A stretch of DNA of 64,000 bases from Agapanthus africanus (taxonomy: Eukaryota; Streptophyta; Magnoliopsida; Asparagales; Amaryllidaceae), in contig JASDDO010000001.1 in NCBI GenBank assembly GCA_030015575.1, positions 517,385,772 to 517,449,771 of the forward strand, read 5' to 3'. Below the pieces are notes generated by a model. The model searched no databases and was not told the DNA's origin. It worked only from the letters and a program-made list of their open reading frames with translations. Each line of letters starts with the position of its first letter. Position 1 is the first letter of the stretch. The position numbers were made by a program, and so were the translations under genes. This document shows, in pieces, positions 31,801 to 44,273 of the stretch.

Positions 31801-32611
31801 CATATGCATACACGATCACCCTAGATACCATAGTATTACCTTTATGTTACAGTATGACCTTGGAATCGTTGTTCATTAGATTTCTACCTGCTGATATTTT
31901 CTACTCACGAGTTAGCAACTCACCCCCGTTGTGCCACAGTTTTCTTGCAGGTTCGACCGCTCGGATCAGTAGCGGCTCGCTGGCACACAGCTTTCTTAAA
32001 GATGTTTTGCTTTGGTTGGTGGGATACACATTTTGATCGTGACCACACTTATACCTATTATTTCTATTATATCTAGTTAAAGCTCCATGAACCAGAAACC
32101 AGACTATGTATATTTGGTAGATCTAGACACAGACTTGTTTGTTTCCGAGACTTAGAGCGAGATGGGTGTATTGTCTTTTATTTGAGTTGATGATGTCTTA
32201 GTCTGCTTTACTTTCATTCTGTGTTTGATCTTCGCCATAGGGCATCGTATATTTATGCCTTATTGTGTGGTTGTGATTCCGCCAATTGGCGAAGATCTAG
32301 CTTCCGCTTGGGGATGCCTTTTTTATTGCATGTATGTGGTTTTGGATTAAATTATATAAGGGAGGTGCTGCCCAAATTTCAAGGAAGAAAATGTTTTCAA
32401 AGATAGTAAACTGTTGTGTTTTCATATGATATAACTTATATTTTAAAAGGCTGGCTTGAATTTTATTATGCCGATATTTCAAAACTGCACCTCCATTATT
32501 TTCCGCAAAAAAGTTTAGATTTTCTGGGCTTCGGCTTACTTGAATTACGTTACGCCTTTAAACGTTGCATGATTAAAGTGCCGGTCACGTACCAAATTCC
32601 GGATCATGACA
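28816..32611 (+). mobile_element. Element G 3' LTR, 3.8 kb
   Basis: It begins TGTAACATTTCAG, ends GGATCATGACA, and is followed by the target duplication TATTC. It is collinear with the 5' LTR apart from the solo LTR and the AT repeat there. Confidence 0.88.
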
Positions 32612-32718
32612 TATTCTCTCTTTGTGGATGACCCGTACTCATCGTAGCCTGCTTCAAGTGATATCGTCTTGATTGCGATAAATAGAACTTCATAGAACAC
32701 GTGAAAACACAAATAATA
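32612..32718 (+). mobile_element. Athila-like 5' LTR, second part
   Basis: It resumes after element G and matches 49700-49807 of the 3' LTR ('ctctctttgtggatgacc', 'tagaacttcatagaacac'). The exact end is uncertain by a few bases because the last ten differ between the two LTRs. Confidence 0.75.
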
Positions 32719-32721
32719 AAA

Positions 32722-32739
32722 TGGCGCCGTTACTGGGGA
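32722..32739 (+). promoter_or_regulatory. Primer binding site, Asp-tRNA type
   Basis: TGGCGCCGTTACTGGGGA differs by two bases from TGGCGCCGTTGCCGGGGA, the Asp-tRNA type primer site I know from Athila-like plant elements. It is the best single clue to the lineage of the host element. Confidence 0.75.
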
Positions 32740-33691
32740 GATAATAACGTATTTCTTCTTGTTATTTCGGGTTAATTTGTGTATAAAACTAACAGATTTT
32801 CTGAAATCAAAACAAAAAATTGAAAATTTTCAAAAACCAAAACAAAAATCTAACATTTTGACATTTGTTCTCTATTATTTTGATTTGCTGTTATTCTGGA
32901 ATGTTTGGGAAATTTCAGAGTATGAAATTGGGACACTAAAAGAACACAGAGTACACAGTACAAACTTGGAACCCAACGTTGTAAACTTGGCCACCGGTTT
33001 AATCATATTGGCCGTTATTTGTGGTCCTAGTTGCTAGTTTAAGTACCATCTTTTGTCGTATGCTCCACTGTTCTGTTATTGATCCATTTTCATAATTTGA
33101 ATTTCATAATTTAGTGTTTACAGCAGATTGGCCATACATATTGCTTTTTCGCTAAAAATATTCGTTTTCCGATATTTTTAGATTTTTACGGATTTGCGAA
33201 CAACGATCGTATGGAGAAAAGTGAAAATTCAAGAACAAGGCGATAGTAAAGTACAGTGCTAAAGATTCAGATAGTTTGACCCGCGCAAGCGAACTTTCCA
33301 AGCTATTCGAAATCGACTCAATGGGGGTTTCTTAACTCGAAAAATTCGGTGCGTATTTTCTAATCTCATTCTCATTCATATCCGACGCTCCAATATTCTA
33401 TTCTTTGCTGGATTCTTTGCATGTTCGCCGCCAAAATCCAAAAGTGACTAAATCGTAATTGTTGCAGCGTCGTTGCTTAATTTAAAAGGATATTGTTTGA
33501 TATTTTTAAGAACCAGTTTATTGATTTGCGCATTGCATAATTTAATACAGACTTAAGGGTAAAGAACCCTAACAAGATACGGTAAGCGATTTCATCACTC
33601 TTCTCCATGGCCCACAAATCATGAAACTGAGCATAAATTTTATTCACATTAATTTAAAAGAAGTTACACTTTTAGCCTTTAAGGACTTTTT
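32740..33691 (+). mobile_element. Athila-like leader region, up to element H
   Basis: This is 950 bp of AT-rich leader with no open frame of note. It ends in a T run where H inserted (TTTTT before H, ATTTT after it). Confidence 0.55.
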
Positions 33692-36600
33692 TGTAATACC
33701 CAGCCCCTTTTTGTACGCCTATATTTGTATTTCTTTTCACCTATAATTTGTATTTATAATTATTGATTATTTTAAAATTTCCCAACCTATTTTAGTTTAT
33801 CCCCTCTCCTTTCTCAAACCCAAAATCCCCACACCATAACACTCAGCACCATTCCTTCAGCCCAGCCCTTGTAATTTCTCATTAGTTTATTTTATTTTAT
33901 TTGAACCCTTTCCCCCTCCATTTCTGACAAAATTTCATTTAGATTATCCCAAGCCCATCTTCCATTCCTTTATAAACTTAATCCATCTTATTAAAACCCA
34001 AAACCCATTTTTTCTTTTATATCAAATCTCCGGCGCACTCCCTATATTTTTCCCATTTTGATTTTCCTTTAAATTCTCTGGCCCGTTCTTTTTCCATTCC
34101 CTTATATTTCTTTTTATTGCAAAACCCCCAGCCCATTATTTTTCCCCACTCTATTCTTTAAGCCCGGCCTCTTCTCTTCATTTATCCTTGATTTTATTAC
34201 TTGGCCCGGCCCTATTTTCCATCTCCTCACAATTCTATTTACTTTTATTCTTCCTGCCCAACCCCAAGCCCATCTCCTCAGCCCGGCCCCATTCTTTTCC
34301 TTTATTTTTATTTGATTTTTCTATAGCTGGCCCAGCCCACTCACTCCAAGCCTGCTTCGCCTCTGGCCGCACCCGCTTCCTCGACCCGACCCGCATCAAC
34401 AGTGCCTCCTTCTTCTCAACGGTAACTTTCCCCATTTTCCCGCTCGCGACCGTCTCCTCCGCCGCAGATCGCGCCCACGCCCACGCCCGTTATTGCGACG
34501 TCACCCCACAACGCGCACCCCCTCGCGATTCACTCTACGTCCTCCCCTCGTCTCTTACTTCTCTCTGCCTCTCAAAACTTTCAGCCACCGAGCCCCCTCA
34601 CTCCCGTTCTCCCTCTCAACATTCGAACACCATCGTCCTGTCCGTCGTCGATCATCCCCCGATCACCACCACCGCCTCACCCACTCCCTCCTCACCTCAC
34701 CTCTTCGCAGCACCCTCGTCCTCGACAATCCCACCTCCATCAACCTCCAAGCTTCGACCACCATCGTCGACCGCAGCTCATCATCGTTGTCGTCGTCGCC
34801 ATCACCTCTCACTCCCCCAACCTCTACCTTCGACCACCCCTGGTTACTCACCAAACACCCATACACCCACTGCCCCGAGCTCCCCTCCACTGCACGCCGG
34901 CCACCACTTTCGTCGCCCCGGCAACTCCTCTTTCCCCTTCCCCCTGCATCTCATCTCTCTTTCTCTCTCTCTCTACAACCTCACTCTCTGCCTCTCTCTG
35001 TTCCCTCTCTCTCAATCTCTCTGTGTTCTCTCTCTAACTCTCTCTCTCTCTCTGGTCTCTCTCACTCATCTCTCTCCAACTCTCTCTCTCTCTCTGGTCT
35101 CTCTCACTCATCTCTCTCTCTCTCTAACTCTCTCTCTATCTCAAAACTCTCTAGCAAAACCAATCCAACCGAGCTCACCAAACATCCGAGGCACCACTGG
35201 AGCTCTACCGTGACGCCGCCGACCTCCTCCCTGCCATCTTAGTCACCACCCGCTGCACATCAGAGCCCTCAAACTCTACGTCTAGCTGAGGCCAAACCGC
35301 AGTTGAGGCCAAATCCTTGCCGTTGTTGCTGCGTGTGTCGTGCCCGTGCATACCGTGCCATCAATTCATCGTCTCCAGGTAAGTTCTCTACTTGCTACAT
35401 GCTAAGTCATACTTGTTACGAATTAAAATCGTTTAGATTCTGTGGTTACTTTTCTGAATAAATTATACTACACGCCTGTTCGATGCATGATCCCTATAAG
35501 AATACTTATCATATTTGACGGAACTGGATGGTTTACATTGGCCCTTGTAGTGATGAATATCTTATGCAAATTTCGTTGAATAATTTGACCGTTAACGACT
35601 AAAACGACTACCCCCAAGTTTAACCATAAAAATGGAATTTTCTTGTACCTGAAAACTATTAAAATCTCCATAAATTACATACACACTGGAATGATGCGTT
35701 CGAGGGCTCAAATCGAAGACAACTCGATGAACTTTAACCCTATACTAGTTTCCAGATATTCCTGTACTTTAACGGTGATAATATTTGGATCGGAGCGCGA
35801 CTCTGGACTGCAGTTCAGAGCGACTCCAATTGTTGCTTGCTGTTCCGTATTGAACACCATCCTGTTTCCTTAACTCGTAGGTTGCGGAACTCCGCTGTTT
35901 AGTATAGGTGAATCTGTTAGCTAGACAACACAAGTAGTTTCATTCTGTTTCGTTACCGTTTGTTATTTAATTTGTAATTAAATAGATCGGGATGTATAGC
36001 AGTCCCAACGGAATCAGAATTGACATACTAATGTTAAACAATGTATATCTCCTGACGTACATACGCGATTGGGAATTCGTCTATTGCGTTGAAAACCTTA
36101 CTGAAACCCTAAATTTCATCTAACTGTAGCGTCGCTAAAATCTGATCCCCATTGGGAGTAAAATGTGTTGCGAAACGGATTCCTGGTTCTGAAACCAGAT
36201 TTCCAGCCGTAAACGCTTAAAATGAAATGGCTATAATTAGTGATCCTGGAACCTGATTGGCATGAAACTAAATTCGATGGATAGATAACTGAACATACTA
36301 ATTATTACCTGTTCACTGTTTCACTAAATTGTAACCGTATAAGTTATGATAAATTATGCAAATGGTAGATTAATGATTCAGGACATCCTAAACATGCTTT
36401 ATATACTGTTCACGCATCATATCATACACATGTCACTGCATTGATAACTTAGTGATAACGTGCATTACCCAGTGTTAGGTATTAGTGATGATTGTGGCAA
36501 GTACGTCAGTGTTCGTGTATCAGTGAATAAGTGAAAGTGATACGTACTTGTACACAATCAGTGACCCTGTTTCTATTGCATTGTCGACGTCTGTGGAATG

Positions 36601-37542
36601 CGTGTATGTGTGACTATAAGTGGTATGGGACACTTATGGAAGCTCTTGCACGGGTGTCACAGATAAGGCACCAGACACTGCCATTTATCTTAGGTTTTAG
36701 TCGGGACGTGCTTGATGGAGGTCCTGCCCCCAGTTCTCGTGCAGACTTGTCACAGATCGATTGGTATTTAGGGTTATGGTTAGCGTTTGATGTAGACCAT
36801 GGGGTGTGGGGTAGTTTAAGTGTGAGTTCAACAGAATCTCGGGAGTCCCATGCCGGCTTATATATTTAGGGAGATATATGGAGATTTACAGGGTATGTGA
36901 TTATCACCGTGATATACATGTTGGGCCCGTGGTCCCTTACCCTTGGGTTCTACCCTTGGGTGGAGGACACTCGCGAGTGGTTGACTCTCACACTTGGACT
37001 GACGATAGGCTTAGTGACCTGTACAGTGAGACTTAGAGACTGATAGGGATACTGGCATTGTTATACCTTACATACTGTGTTGACATTCGTGGCATATCAT
37101 TCTACTGCTTTTACGGTTCCGCTACATTGATTACTGCATGTTCATATCCATACTGCCATTGATCTACTGTTATATATACTTATTATCACTGTTAGAATTG
37201 TCACATGATTTTATATATATTATATTGCTATTGTGTCGCTCTGACGACCTGAGTATGCATTCTCAGTGTGAGGAGAAGATTTAGCCTGGACCAGGACTAG
37301 ACGCACTTCACGGACATCTTGTTTAGCTATCCAGAGTTATATCTTTTGTTTCCCATCAGGTCAGTTCATTTTACTGTTTTGTTTCAGTTACTGCATTTCT
37401 CATTACCTGAGCATCATTTACTGTTTACCATGATGAACTAGAAGCCGAAGTGTGACTACGGCAGGATATTTCCTTGACCGTAGGAGCATGGCTGGCCTTG
37501 TTTACCCCTCGTATTCCGTATTTTAGGAAGCGGGGCGTAACA
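33692..37542 (+). mobile_element. Element H 5' LTR
   Basis: It starts TGTAATACCCAGCCCC and ends AAGCGGGGCGTAACA. A C/T-rich stretch at 33780-35250 has almost no stop codons in two forward frames, giving frames of 341 and 249 codons rich in Ser, Pro and Leu. A TATAAA at 33971 may be the promoter. The remaining 2.1 kb (35390-37542) shows nothing I can name, apart from a short open frame at 36531-36869 that is kept in both LTRs simply because they are nearly identical. Confidence 0.88.
33971..33976 (+). promoter_or_regulatory. Candidate TATA box, element H 5' LTR
   Basis: TATAAA lies about 280 bp into the LTR and is repeated at 40683-40688 in the 3' LTR. Other TA-rich sites exist, so it is only a candidate. 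Confidence 0.4.
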
Positions 37543-37551
37543 TGGTTTAGT

Positions 37552-37567
37552 TGGTATCAGAGACAGG
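37552..37567 (+). promoter_or_regulatory. Primer binding site of element H
   Basis: TGGTATCAGAGACAGG lies nine bases after the LTR end. It is the initiator-Met tRNA type. Confidence 0.82.
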
Positions 37568-37895
37568 TTTTGCTTCGATTGGGATTGCAGTATTCCGTGT
37601 AGAGTTTGACAATCTATGACATCCCTCAGTAGATTGTAAACTTGATATCCTTGATCCATATTCACATTGAGTGTTCTGCTATCCATTCGCTAGGGTTCCG
37701 GGTGACTTGACAAGGTTACGTGGTTGCAACTGCACTACCGTACTCTATTTAAGTGACTTAAAGTCATACAGTTGATTCTCCACTTGTAATAAATTCATCA
37801 CCTCTGATATTCTTGAATCTTTGTCCTATCCATATTATATTTTGATTCGTTTAGCTTGTGACTAATATCATTCTCAAAATTATTGTCTCAGGATT

Positions 37896-38260
37896 ATGTC
37901 TTCCAACGACTCTTCATATATATCCGCTCCCCAGAATCAGACCATTGAGATTCTGAGTGTACTGCAAGGTCTAAAGGAAGCCCAGGAGCGAACAAACGAC
38001 TTGTTAGCTGAAGGACTGAGAAGGCAGGTGAGTCAGGCACCAGAGGCTATCTCCAATCATAAAGGGATCCCCGTTAGATGAGGAAAAGAGAAGAAGGTGA
38101 AGCGCCAATTTGTTTCCTCGCAATAGAAGCAGCAGAAGACCCCATGTTGTGGGTATTGTAAGAGGCCAGGACATCTTCAGAGGGATTGTCGCCGCGCCCA
38201 AGGGAAATGTCTGATATGCGGGTCCAACAAATATCTCATCAACGGTTGCCCAGAAAGAAA
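37896..38260 (+). pseudogene. Gag remnant with CCHC zinc knuckle (element H)
   Basis: The open start is at the ATG at 37896. Downstream, at about 38144-38190, the DNA encodes C-G-Y-C-K-R-P-G-H-L-Q-R-D-C, a perfect C-x2-C-x4-H-x4-C knuckle. A second C-L-I-C-G...C at about 38210-38253 is degenerate. The large capsid-like core expected between start and knuckle is mostly missing. The RNA-binding end of Gag is therefore the only recognisable retroelement domain in H. Confidence 0.7.
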
Positions 38261-38687
38261 AGAACTACAAGGAGGAGACTCGTCCACACTCCCCACTTCT
38301 GCCAAGTGAGGATTACTGCGTAGTTCGCACTTCGAGGATAAAGCGGACCCAACACAGGATTCAATTTGCGTGACGAGGATGCAGTGGTCTAATGATCAAA
38401 GAAGAATTTTCATGTTTTTCTACTTTCAGTAATAATGTGTCATCCTCTTATAAATATTTCCTTCCGTTTGAAATCTTGTATCCGTTGAATTTTAGTTGAA
38501 TGCAATAAAACTTTGAATCGTAATATATGTATCATTCTCTTGCTTTCTCCTTATACTATTCATTATCACAGCAGTATTATCCTGATATTTTTCAATTCCT
38601 GCCACCGCATATCTTTCTATACTTCGTACACTTAACTATTTTCTTAATGTGTTCCGTTGTCTAATCATGACACTTTCTTTTCAGGCC

Positions 38688-39155
38688 ATGGCCCACCCTG
38701 GAGCAGCGCCGCATCTAGATGAGGATGCACAGTCATGCGTTTCCTTAGATCACATGCTGATGAGTTCTGACGATGAGATCAACGGTCCCCAGGGCATTTT
38801 CGGGAACATCGATTCCGAAGACGAAGGAGCAGCCGCCCCAGAGTTTAACATGATAGCTGATTCCGACGAAGAAGGAGATCCTGAAGAGAACCCGATAGAG
38901 GAAGACCTCGAGGAAGACCCGATAGAAGAAAATCCAGCGGAGGAAAACCCCGTCGAAGAAAATCCAGAAGAAGAAAATCACATGGAATCAGACCTCGATG
39001 AAGAAGCTCTATCCGAGGAAGAAGGACCAGAAGATCAAGACCCTGCGGTAGAAGAACTCCCAATGGTGATACCTGCGAGGCGCTATGGAAATGGACGCCC
39101 CTACCTGAGTGCGCGAGCCTACCGCAACCTGCCGAATCTCCACAACCGCGACTGA
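38688..39155 (+). CDS. Acidic, EENP-repeat open frame of element H
   Basis: This intact frame is at least 155 codons from the ATG at 38688 (an upstream in-frame ATG lies at 38649). It begins M-A-H-P-G-A-A-P-H-L-D-E. Roughly a third of its residues are Asp or Glu, with repeated E-E-N-P units between about codons 60 and 95 from that ATG. It ends in a basic, aromatic tail (R-R-Y-G-N-G-R-P-Y-L...R-A-Y-R). There is no signal peptide or membrane segment. It occupies the place where pol would be. I do not recognise the family. It might be an accessory or captured sequence, or an in-frame repeat expansion of an old gag or pol tail. Confidence 0.55.
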   Translation: MAHPGAAPHLDEDAQSCVSLDHMLMSSDDEINGPQGIFGNIDSEDEGAAAPEFNMIADSDEEGDPEENPIEEDLEEDPIEENPAEENPVEENPEEENHMESDLDEEALSEEEGPEDQDPAVEELPMVIPARRYGNGRPYLSARAYRNLPNLHNRD

Positions 39156-40404
39156 TGGAATTTCTTTTAGATGCTGTCTCCCTTGGCCAAATAAAATCTG
39201 TGTATAGTTTAGGGCCACATTTCGTTTTTGATGATGCTTTGTTTAAAATTTTCTAGAATGGAATAAATTGCGGAGTTCGCAAATCTTTCGATCTTCTTAG
39301 TTCACTTGCTACTTGATCATTTCTTATGTACAATTATTTCCTCTACTGAGATCTGTCCACCTCTACTCCTCACTTTGTCTTAACCCTCACTAAGATTAAC
39401 TAGTACCACACCCGATCTTTGAGGTCCACCCTCCATCCTTCGCCTGTGCCTCGTTTGTGATCCTTCTGGGAGGAGAAAATTTTAGTGAAATTTCCGAGTT
39501 CGCTAACCCTTCAAATTTTGATTAGTGTGATGTACCGACTGTTATCCTCCCCATATTTTTCCCTTGTAAGTCCTTGCTGCTCACCCTTACTTCATGTGCT
39601 GATCCGATCCCAATCTCCTTAACATTCAGCCTAAAGCCGCCACACTCCGACCTTCTGACTGAGCCACACTTCTTTGTAATCAATACCCTAGCTGGCCCTA
39701 TACCTCTTTGTGTTTTTCCTATTACCCAAAATATATATAGGGACATTATTATTCGAAAATTTAGTTTTTCATTATTTTATATTTATCGAAGAGTATGTTT
39801 TATTGACTATCCCCGTTTTACGCATTTCAAGTACTTCACTACTAGCTTCTCCATTATTTTCAGTAGCACAACTTTACACCGCGCATACTTTTGGTCCATG
39901 TTTCTTACCTTCACGATACAAGTTTTCTAAATTATTTTAAACCTATTTTATCGATACATTATTCTAAAATGTTTTAACCTACCGACAAATCTTCCACTAC
40001 TTTTATTATCGTTACCTTATTTCGAGTATTATGCCTATGCTTACTATTATAAGTGGTTGAGCCTTATACTTATTATTTCTGCTTGCTATTTTTGAAATAC
40101 TTAGATGTGCACATATTTGAGTTTCGATTTTATCGAGTACGTCTCGAATATCATTGTTCGTTATTGTTCTTACTGCTATACTCGTATACATGTAGTTGCC
40201 CCTGTAGTTATTCCTGCCTTACGCCTACTAAGATCTATCTTTTTGTATGTTGTTCTTCCATATTTATACCTTCAAATTTCTTCGTCCACGGATTCTAGTA
40301 AATCTTTATGTGTTAGGTTGCAATATAACAGCTTTCGCTTATGTTTGTATAACTTATCGTTTATTTTAAATTTCGAGGACGAAATTTTTGTAAGGGTGGT
40401 ATGA
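39156..40404 (+). mobile_element. Element H 3' non-coding region and purine tract
   Basis: This is 1.25 kb of T-rich sequence with short chance frames. It ends with 'ttcgaggacgaaatttttgt', a phrase common just before the 3' LTR in plant chromoviruses, and the purine tract AAGGGTGG at 40392-40399, then the 3' LTR at 40405. Confidence 0.65.
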
Positions 40405-43400
40405 TGTAATACCCAGCCCCTTTTGTACGCCTATATTTGTATTTCTTTTCACCTATAATTTGTATTTATAATTATTGATTATTTTAAAATTTCCCAACCT
40501 ATTTTAGTTTATCCCCTCCCCTTTCTCAAACCCAAAATCCCCACACCATAACACTCAGCACCATTCCTTCAGCCCAGCCCTTGTAATTTCTCATTATTTT
40601 ATTTTATTTTATTTGAACCCTTTCTCTCTCCATTTCTCACAAAATTTCATTTAGATTATCCCAAGCCCATCTCCCATTCCTTTATAAACTTAATCCATCT
40701 TATTAAAACCCAAAACCCATTTTTTCTTTTATATCAAATCTCCGGCCCACTCCCTATATTTTTCCCATTTTGATTTTCCTTTAAATTCTCTGGCCCGTTC
40801 TTTTTCCATTCCCTTATATTTCTTTTTATTGCAAAACCCCCAGCCCATTATTTTTCCCCACTCTATTCTTTAAGCCCGGCCTCTTCTCTTCATTTATCCT
40901 TGATTTATTACTTGGCTCGGCCCTACTTTCCTTCTCCTCACAATTCTATTTACTTTTATTTTTCTTGCCCAACCCCGAGCCCATCTCCTCAGCCCGGCCC
41001 CATTCTTTTCCTTTATTTTTATTTGATTTTTCTATAGCTGGCCCAGCCCACTCACTCCAAGCCCGCTTCGCCTCTGGACGCACCCGCTTCCTCGACCCGA
41101 CCCGCATCAACAGTGCCTCCTTCTTCCCAACGGTAACTTTCCCCATTTTCCCGCTCGCGACCGTCTCCTCCGCCGCAGCTCGCGTCCACGCCTACGCCCG
41201 TTATTGCGACGTTACCCCACGACGCGCACCCCCTCGCGATTCACTCCACGTCCTCCCCTCCTCTCTCACTTCTCTCTGCCTCTCAAAACTTTCAGCCACC
41301 GAGCCCCCTCACTCCCGTTCTCCTTCTCAACATTCAAACACTATCGCCCTGTCCGTCGTCGATCATCCCCCGATCACCACCACCGCCTCACCCACTCCCT
41401 CCTCACCTCACCTCTTCGCAGCACCCTCGTCCTCGACAATCCCACCTCCATCAACCTCCAAGCTTCGACCACCATCGTCGACCGCAGCTCCTCGTCGTCG
41501 TCGTCGTCGCCATCACCTCTCACTCCCCCAACCTCCACCTTCGACCACCCCTGGTTACTCACCAAACACCCATACACCCACTGCCCCGAGCTCCCCTCCA
41601 CTGCGCGCCGGCCACCACTCTCGTCGCCCCGGCAAATCCTCTCTCTCCCTCCCCCTGCATCTCATCTCTCTTTCTCTTTCTCTCTCTACAACCTCACTCT
41701 CTGCCTCTCTCTGTTCCCTCTCTCTCAATCTCTCTCTGTTCTCTCTGTAACTCTCTCTCTCTCTCTGGTCTCTCTCACTCATCTCTCTCTAACTCTCACT
41801 CTCTCTGGTCTCTCTAACTCTCTCTCTGGTCTCTCTCACTCATCTCTCTCTCTAACTCTCTCTCTATCTCAAAACCCTCTAGCAAAACCAACCCAACCAA
41901 GCTCACCCAACATCCGTGGCACCACTGGAGCTCTACCGTGACGCCGCCGGCCTCCTCCCTGCCATCTTAGTCACCACCCGCTGCACATCAGAGCCCTCAA
42001 ACTCCACGTCTAGCTGAGGCCAAACCGCAGTTGAGACTAAATCCTTGCCGTTGTTGCCGCGTGTGTCATGCCCGTGCATACCGTACCATCAATTCATCGT
42101 CTCCAGGCAAGTTCTCTACTTGCTACATGCTAAGTCATGCTTGTTACGAATTAAAATCGTTTAGATTCTGTGGTTACTTTTCTGAATAAATTATACTACA
42201 CACCTGTTCGATGCATGATCCCTATGAGAATACTTATCACATTTGACGGAACTGGATGGTTTACATTGGCCCTTGTAGTGATGAATATCTTATGCAAATT
42301 TCGTTGAATAATTTGACCGTTAACGACTAAAACGACTACCCCCAAGTTTAACCGTAAAAATGGAATTTTCTTGTACCTGAAAACTATTAAAATCTCCATA
42401 AATTACATACACACTGGAATGATGCGTTCGAGGGCTCAAATCGAAGCCAACTCGACGAACTTTAACTCTATACTAGTTTCCAGATATTCCTGTACTTTAA
42501 CGGTGATAATATTTGGATCGGAGCGCGACTCTGGACTGCAGTTCAGAGCGACTCCAATTGTTGCTTGCTGTTCCATATTGAACACCATCCTGTTTCCTTA
42601 ACTCGTAGGTTGCGGAACTCCGCTGTTTAGTATAGGTGAATCTGTTAGCTAGACAACACAACTAGTTTCATTCTGTTTCGTTACCGTTTGTTATTTAATC
42701 TGTAATTAAATAGATCGGGACGTATAGCAGTCCCAACGGAATCAGAATTGACATACTAATGTTAACAGTGTATATCTCCTGACGTACATACGCGATTGAG
42801 AATCCGTCTATTGCGTTGAAAACCTTACTGAAAACCCTAAATTTCATCTAACTGTAGCGTCCACTAATATCTGATCCCCATTGGGATTAAAATGTGTTGC
42901 GAAACGGATTCCTGGTTCTGAAACCAGATTTCCAGCCGTAAACGCTTAAAATGAAATGGCTATAATTAGTGATCCTGGAACCTGATTGGCATGAAACTAA
43001 ATTCAATGGATAGATAACTGAACATACTAATTATTACATGTTCACTGTTTCACTAAATTGTAACCGTATAAGTTATGATAAATTATGCAAATGGTAGATT
43101 AATGATTCAGGACATCCTAAACATGCTTTATATACTGTTCACGCATCATATCATACACATGTCACTGCATTGATAACTTAGTGATAACGTGCATTACCCA
43201 TTGTTAGGTATTAGTGATGATTGTGGCAAGTACGTCAGTGTTCGTGTATCAGTGAATAAGTGAAAGTGATACGTACTTGTACACAATCAGTGACCCTGTT
43301 ATTCTATTGCATTGTCGACGTCTGTGGAATGCGTGTATGTGTGACTATAAGTGGTATGGGACACTTATGGAAGCTCTTGCACGGGTGTCGCAGATAAGGC

Positions 43401-44273
43401 ACCAGACACTGCCATTTATCTTAGGTATTAGTCGGGACGTGCTTGATGGAGGTCCTGCCCCCAGTTCTCGCGCAGACTTGTCACAGACTGATTGGTATTT
43501 AGGGTTATGGTTAGCGTTTGATGTAGACCACGGGGTGTGGGGTAGTTTAAGTGTGAGTTCAACAGAATCTCGGGAGTCCCATGCCGGCTTATATATTTAG
43601 GGAGATATATGGAGATTTACAGGGTATGTGATTATCACCGTGATATACATGTTGGGCCCGTGGTCCCTTGCCCTTGGGTTCTACCCTTGGGTGGAGGACA
43701 CTCGCGAGTGGTTGACTCTCACACTTGGACTGAAGATAGGCTTAGTGACCTGTACAGTGAGACTTAGAGACTGATAGGGATACTGGTATTGTTATACCTT
43801 ACATACTCTGTTGACATTCGTGGCATATCATTCTACTGCTTTTACGGTTCCGCTGCATTGATTACTGCATGTTCATATCCATACTGCCATTGATCTACTT
43901 TTATATATACTTATTATCACTGTTAGAATTGTCACATGATTTTATATATATTATATTGCTATTGTGTCGCTCTGACGACCTGAGTATGCATGCTCAGTGT
44001 GTGGAGAAGATTTAGCCTGGACCAAGACTAGACGCACTTCACGGACATCTTGTTTAGCTATCCAGAGTTATATCTTTTGTTTCCAATCAGGTCAGTTCAT
44101 TTTACTGTTTTGTTTCAGTTACTGCATTTCTCATTACCTGAGCATCATTTACTGTTTACCATGATGAACTAGAAGCCGAAGTGTGACTACGGCAGGACAT
44201 TTCCTTGACCGTAGGAGCATGGCTGGCCTTGTCTACCCCTCGTATTCCGTATTTTGGGATGCGGGGCGTGACA
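40405..44273 (+). mobile_element. Element H 3' LTR
   Basis: It is collinear with the 5' LTR over its full length, with scattered single-base and short indel differences only. It ends GCGGGGCGTGACA. The C/T microsatellite (about 41640-41870) differs slightly in length from its partner. Confidence 0.9.

Larger units (their letters stand above)
18952..32611 (+). mobile_element. Element G: Del/Tekay-like LTR element, non-autonomous (fossil)
   Basis: The 5' LTR is 18952-25673 (enlarged by a solo LTR insertion), the initiator-Met primer site is at 25678, the internal region is only 3.1 kb and the 3' LTR is 28816-32611. The flanks are identical pentamers TATTC at 18947-18951 and 32612-32616, a perfect target duplication inside the host LTR. 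LTRs of 3.8-3.9 kb and the TGGTATCAGAG primer suggest the Del/Tekay chromovirus group, but no RT, integrase or chromodomain is present to confirm it. The LTRs differ by roughly 5-7% by eye, so it is younger than its host and older than H. Confidence 0.85.
33692..44273 (+). mobile_element. Element H: LTR element with 3.85 kb LTRs, looks whole but non-autonomous
   Basis: The LTRs are 33692-37542 and 40405-44273, both TGTAATACCC...ACA and differing by only about 1-2% by eye. The primer site is at 37552 and the purine tract just before 40405. The internal region is only 2.9 kb. It holds a gag remnant with a zinc knuckle and one acidic open frame, but no RT or integrase. It is structurally complete and the youngest full insertion visible, likely under 1 million years by the usual grass rate. 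The LTR ends and primer site resemble Del/Tekay chromoviruses. Confidence 0.88.

Noticed and set aside
36531-36869. Frame present in both H LTRs (also 43277-43600), first taken as a conserved LTR protein
   Set aside because: The LTRs are only 1-2% apart, so conservation says nothing about selection; no recognisable domain.
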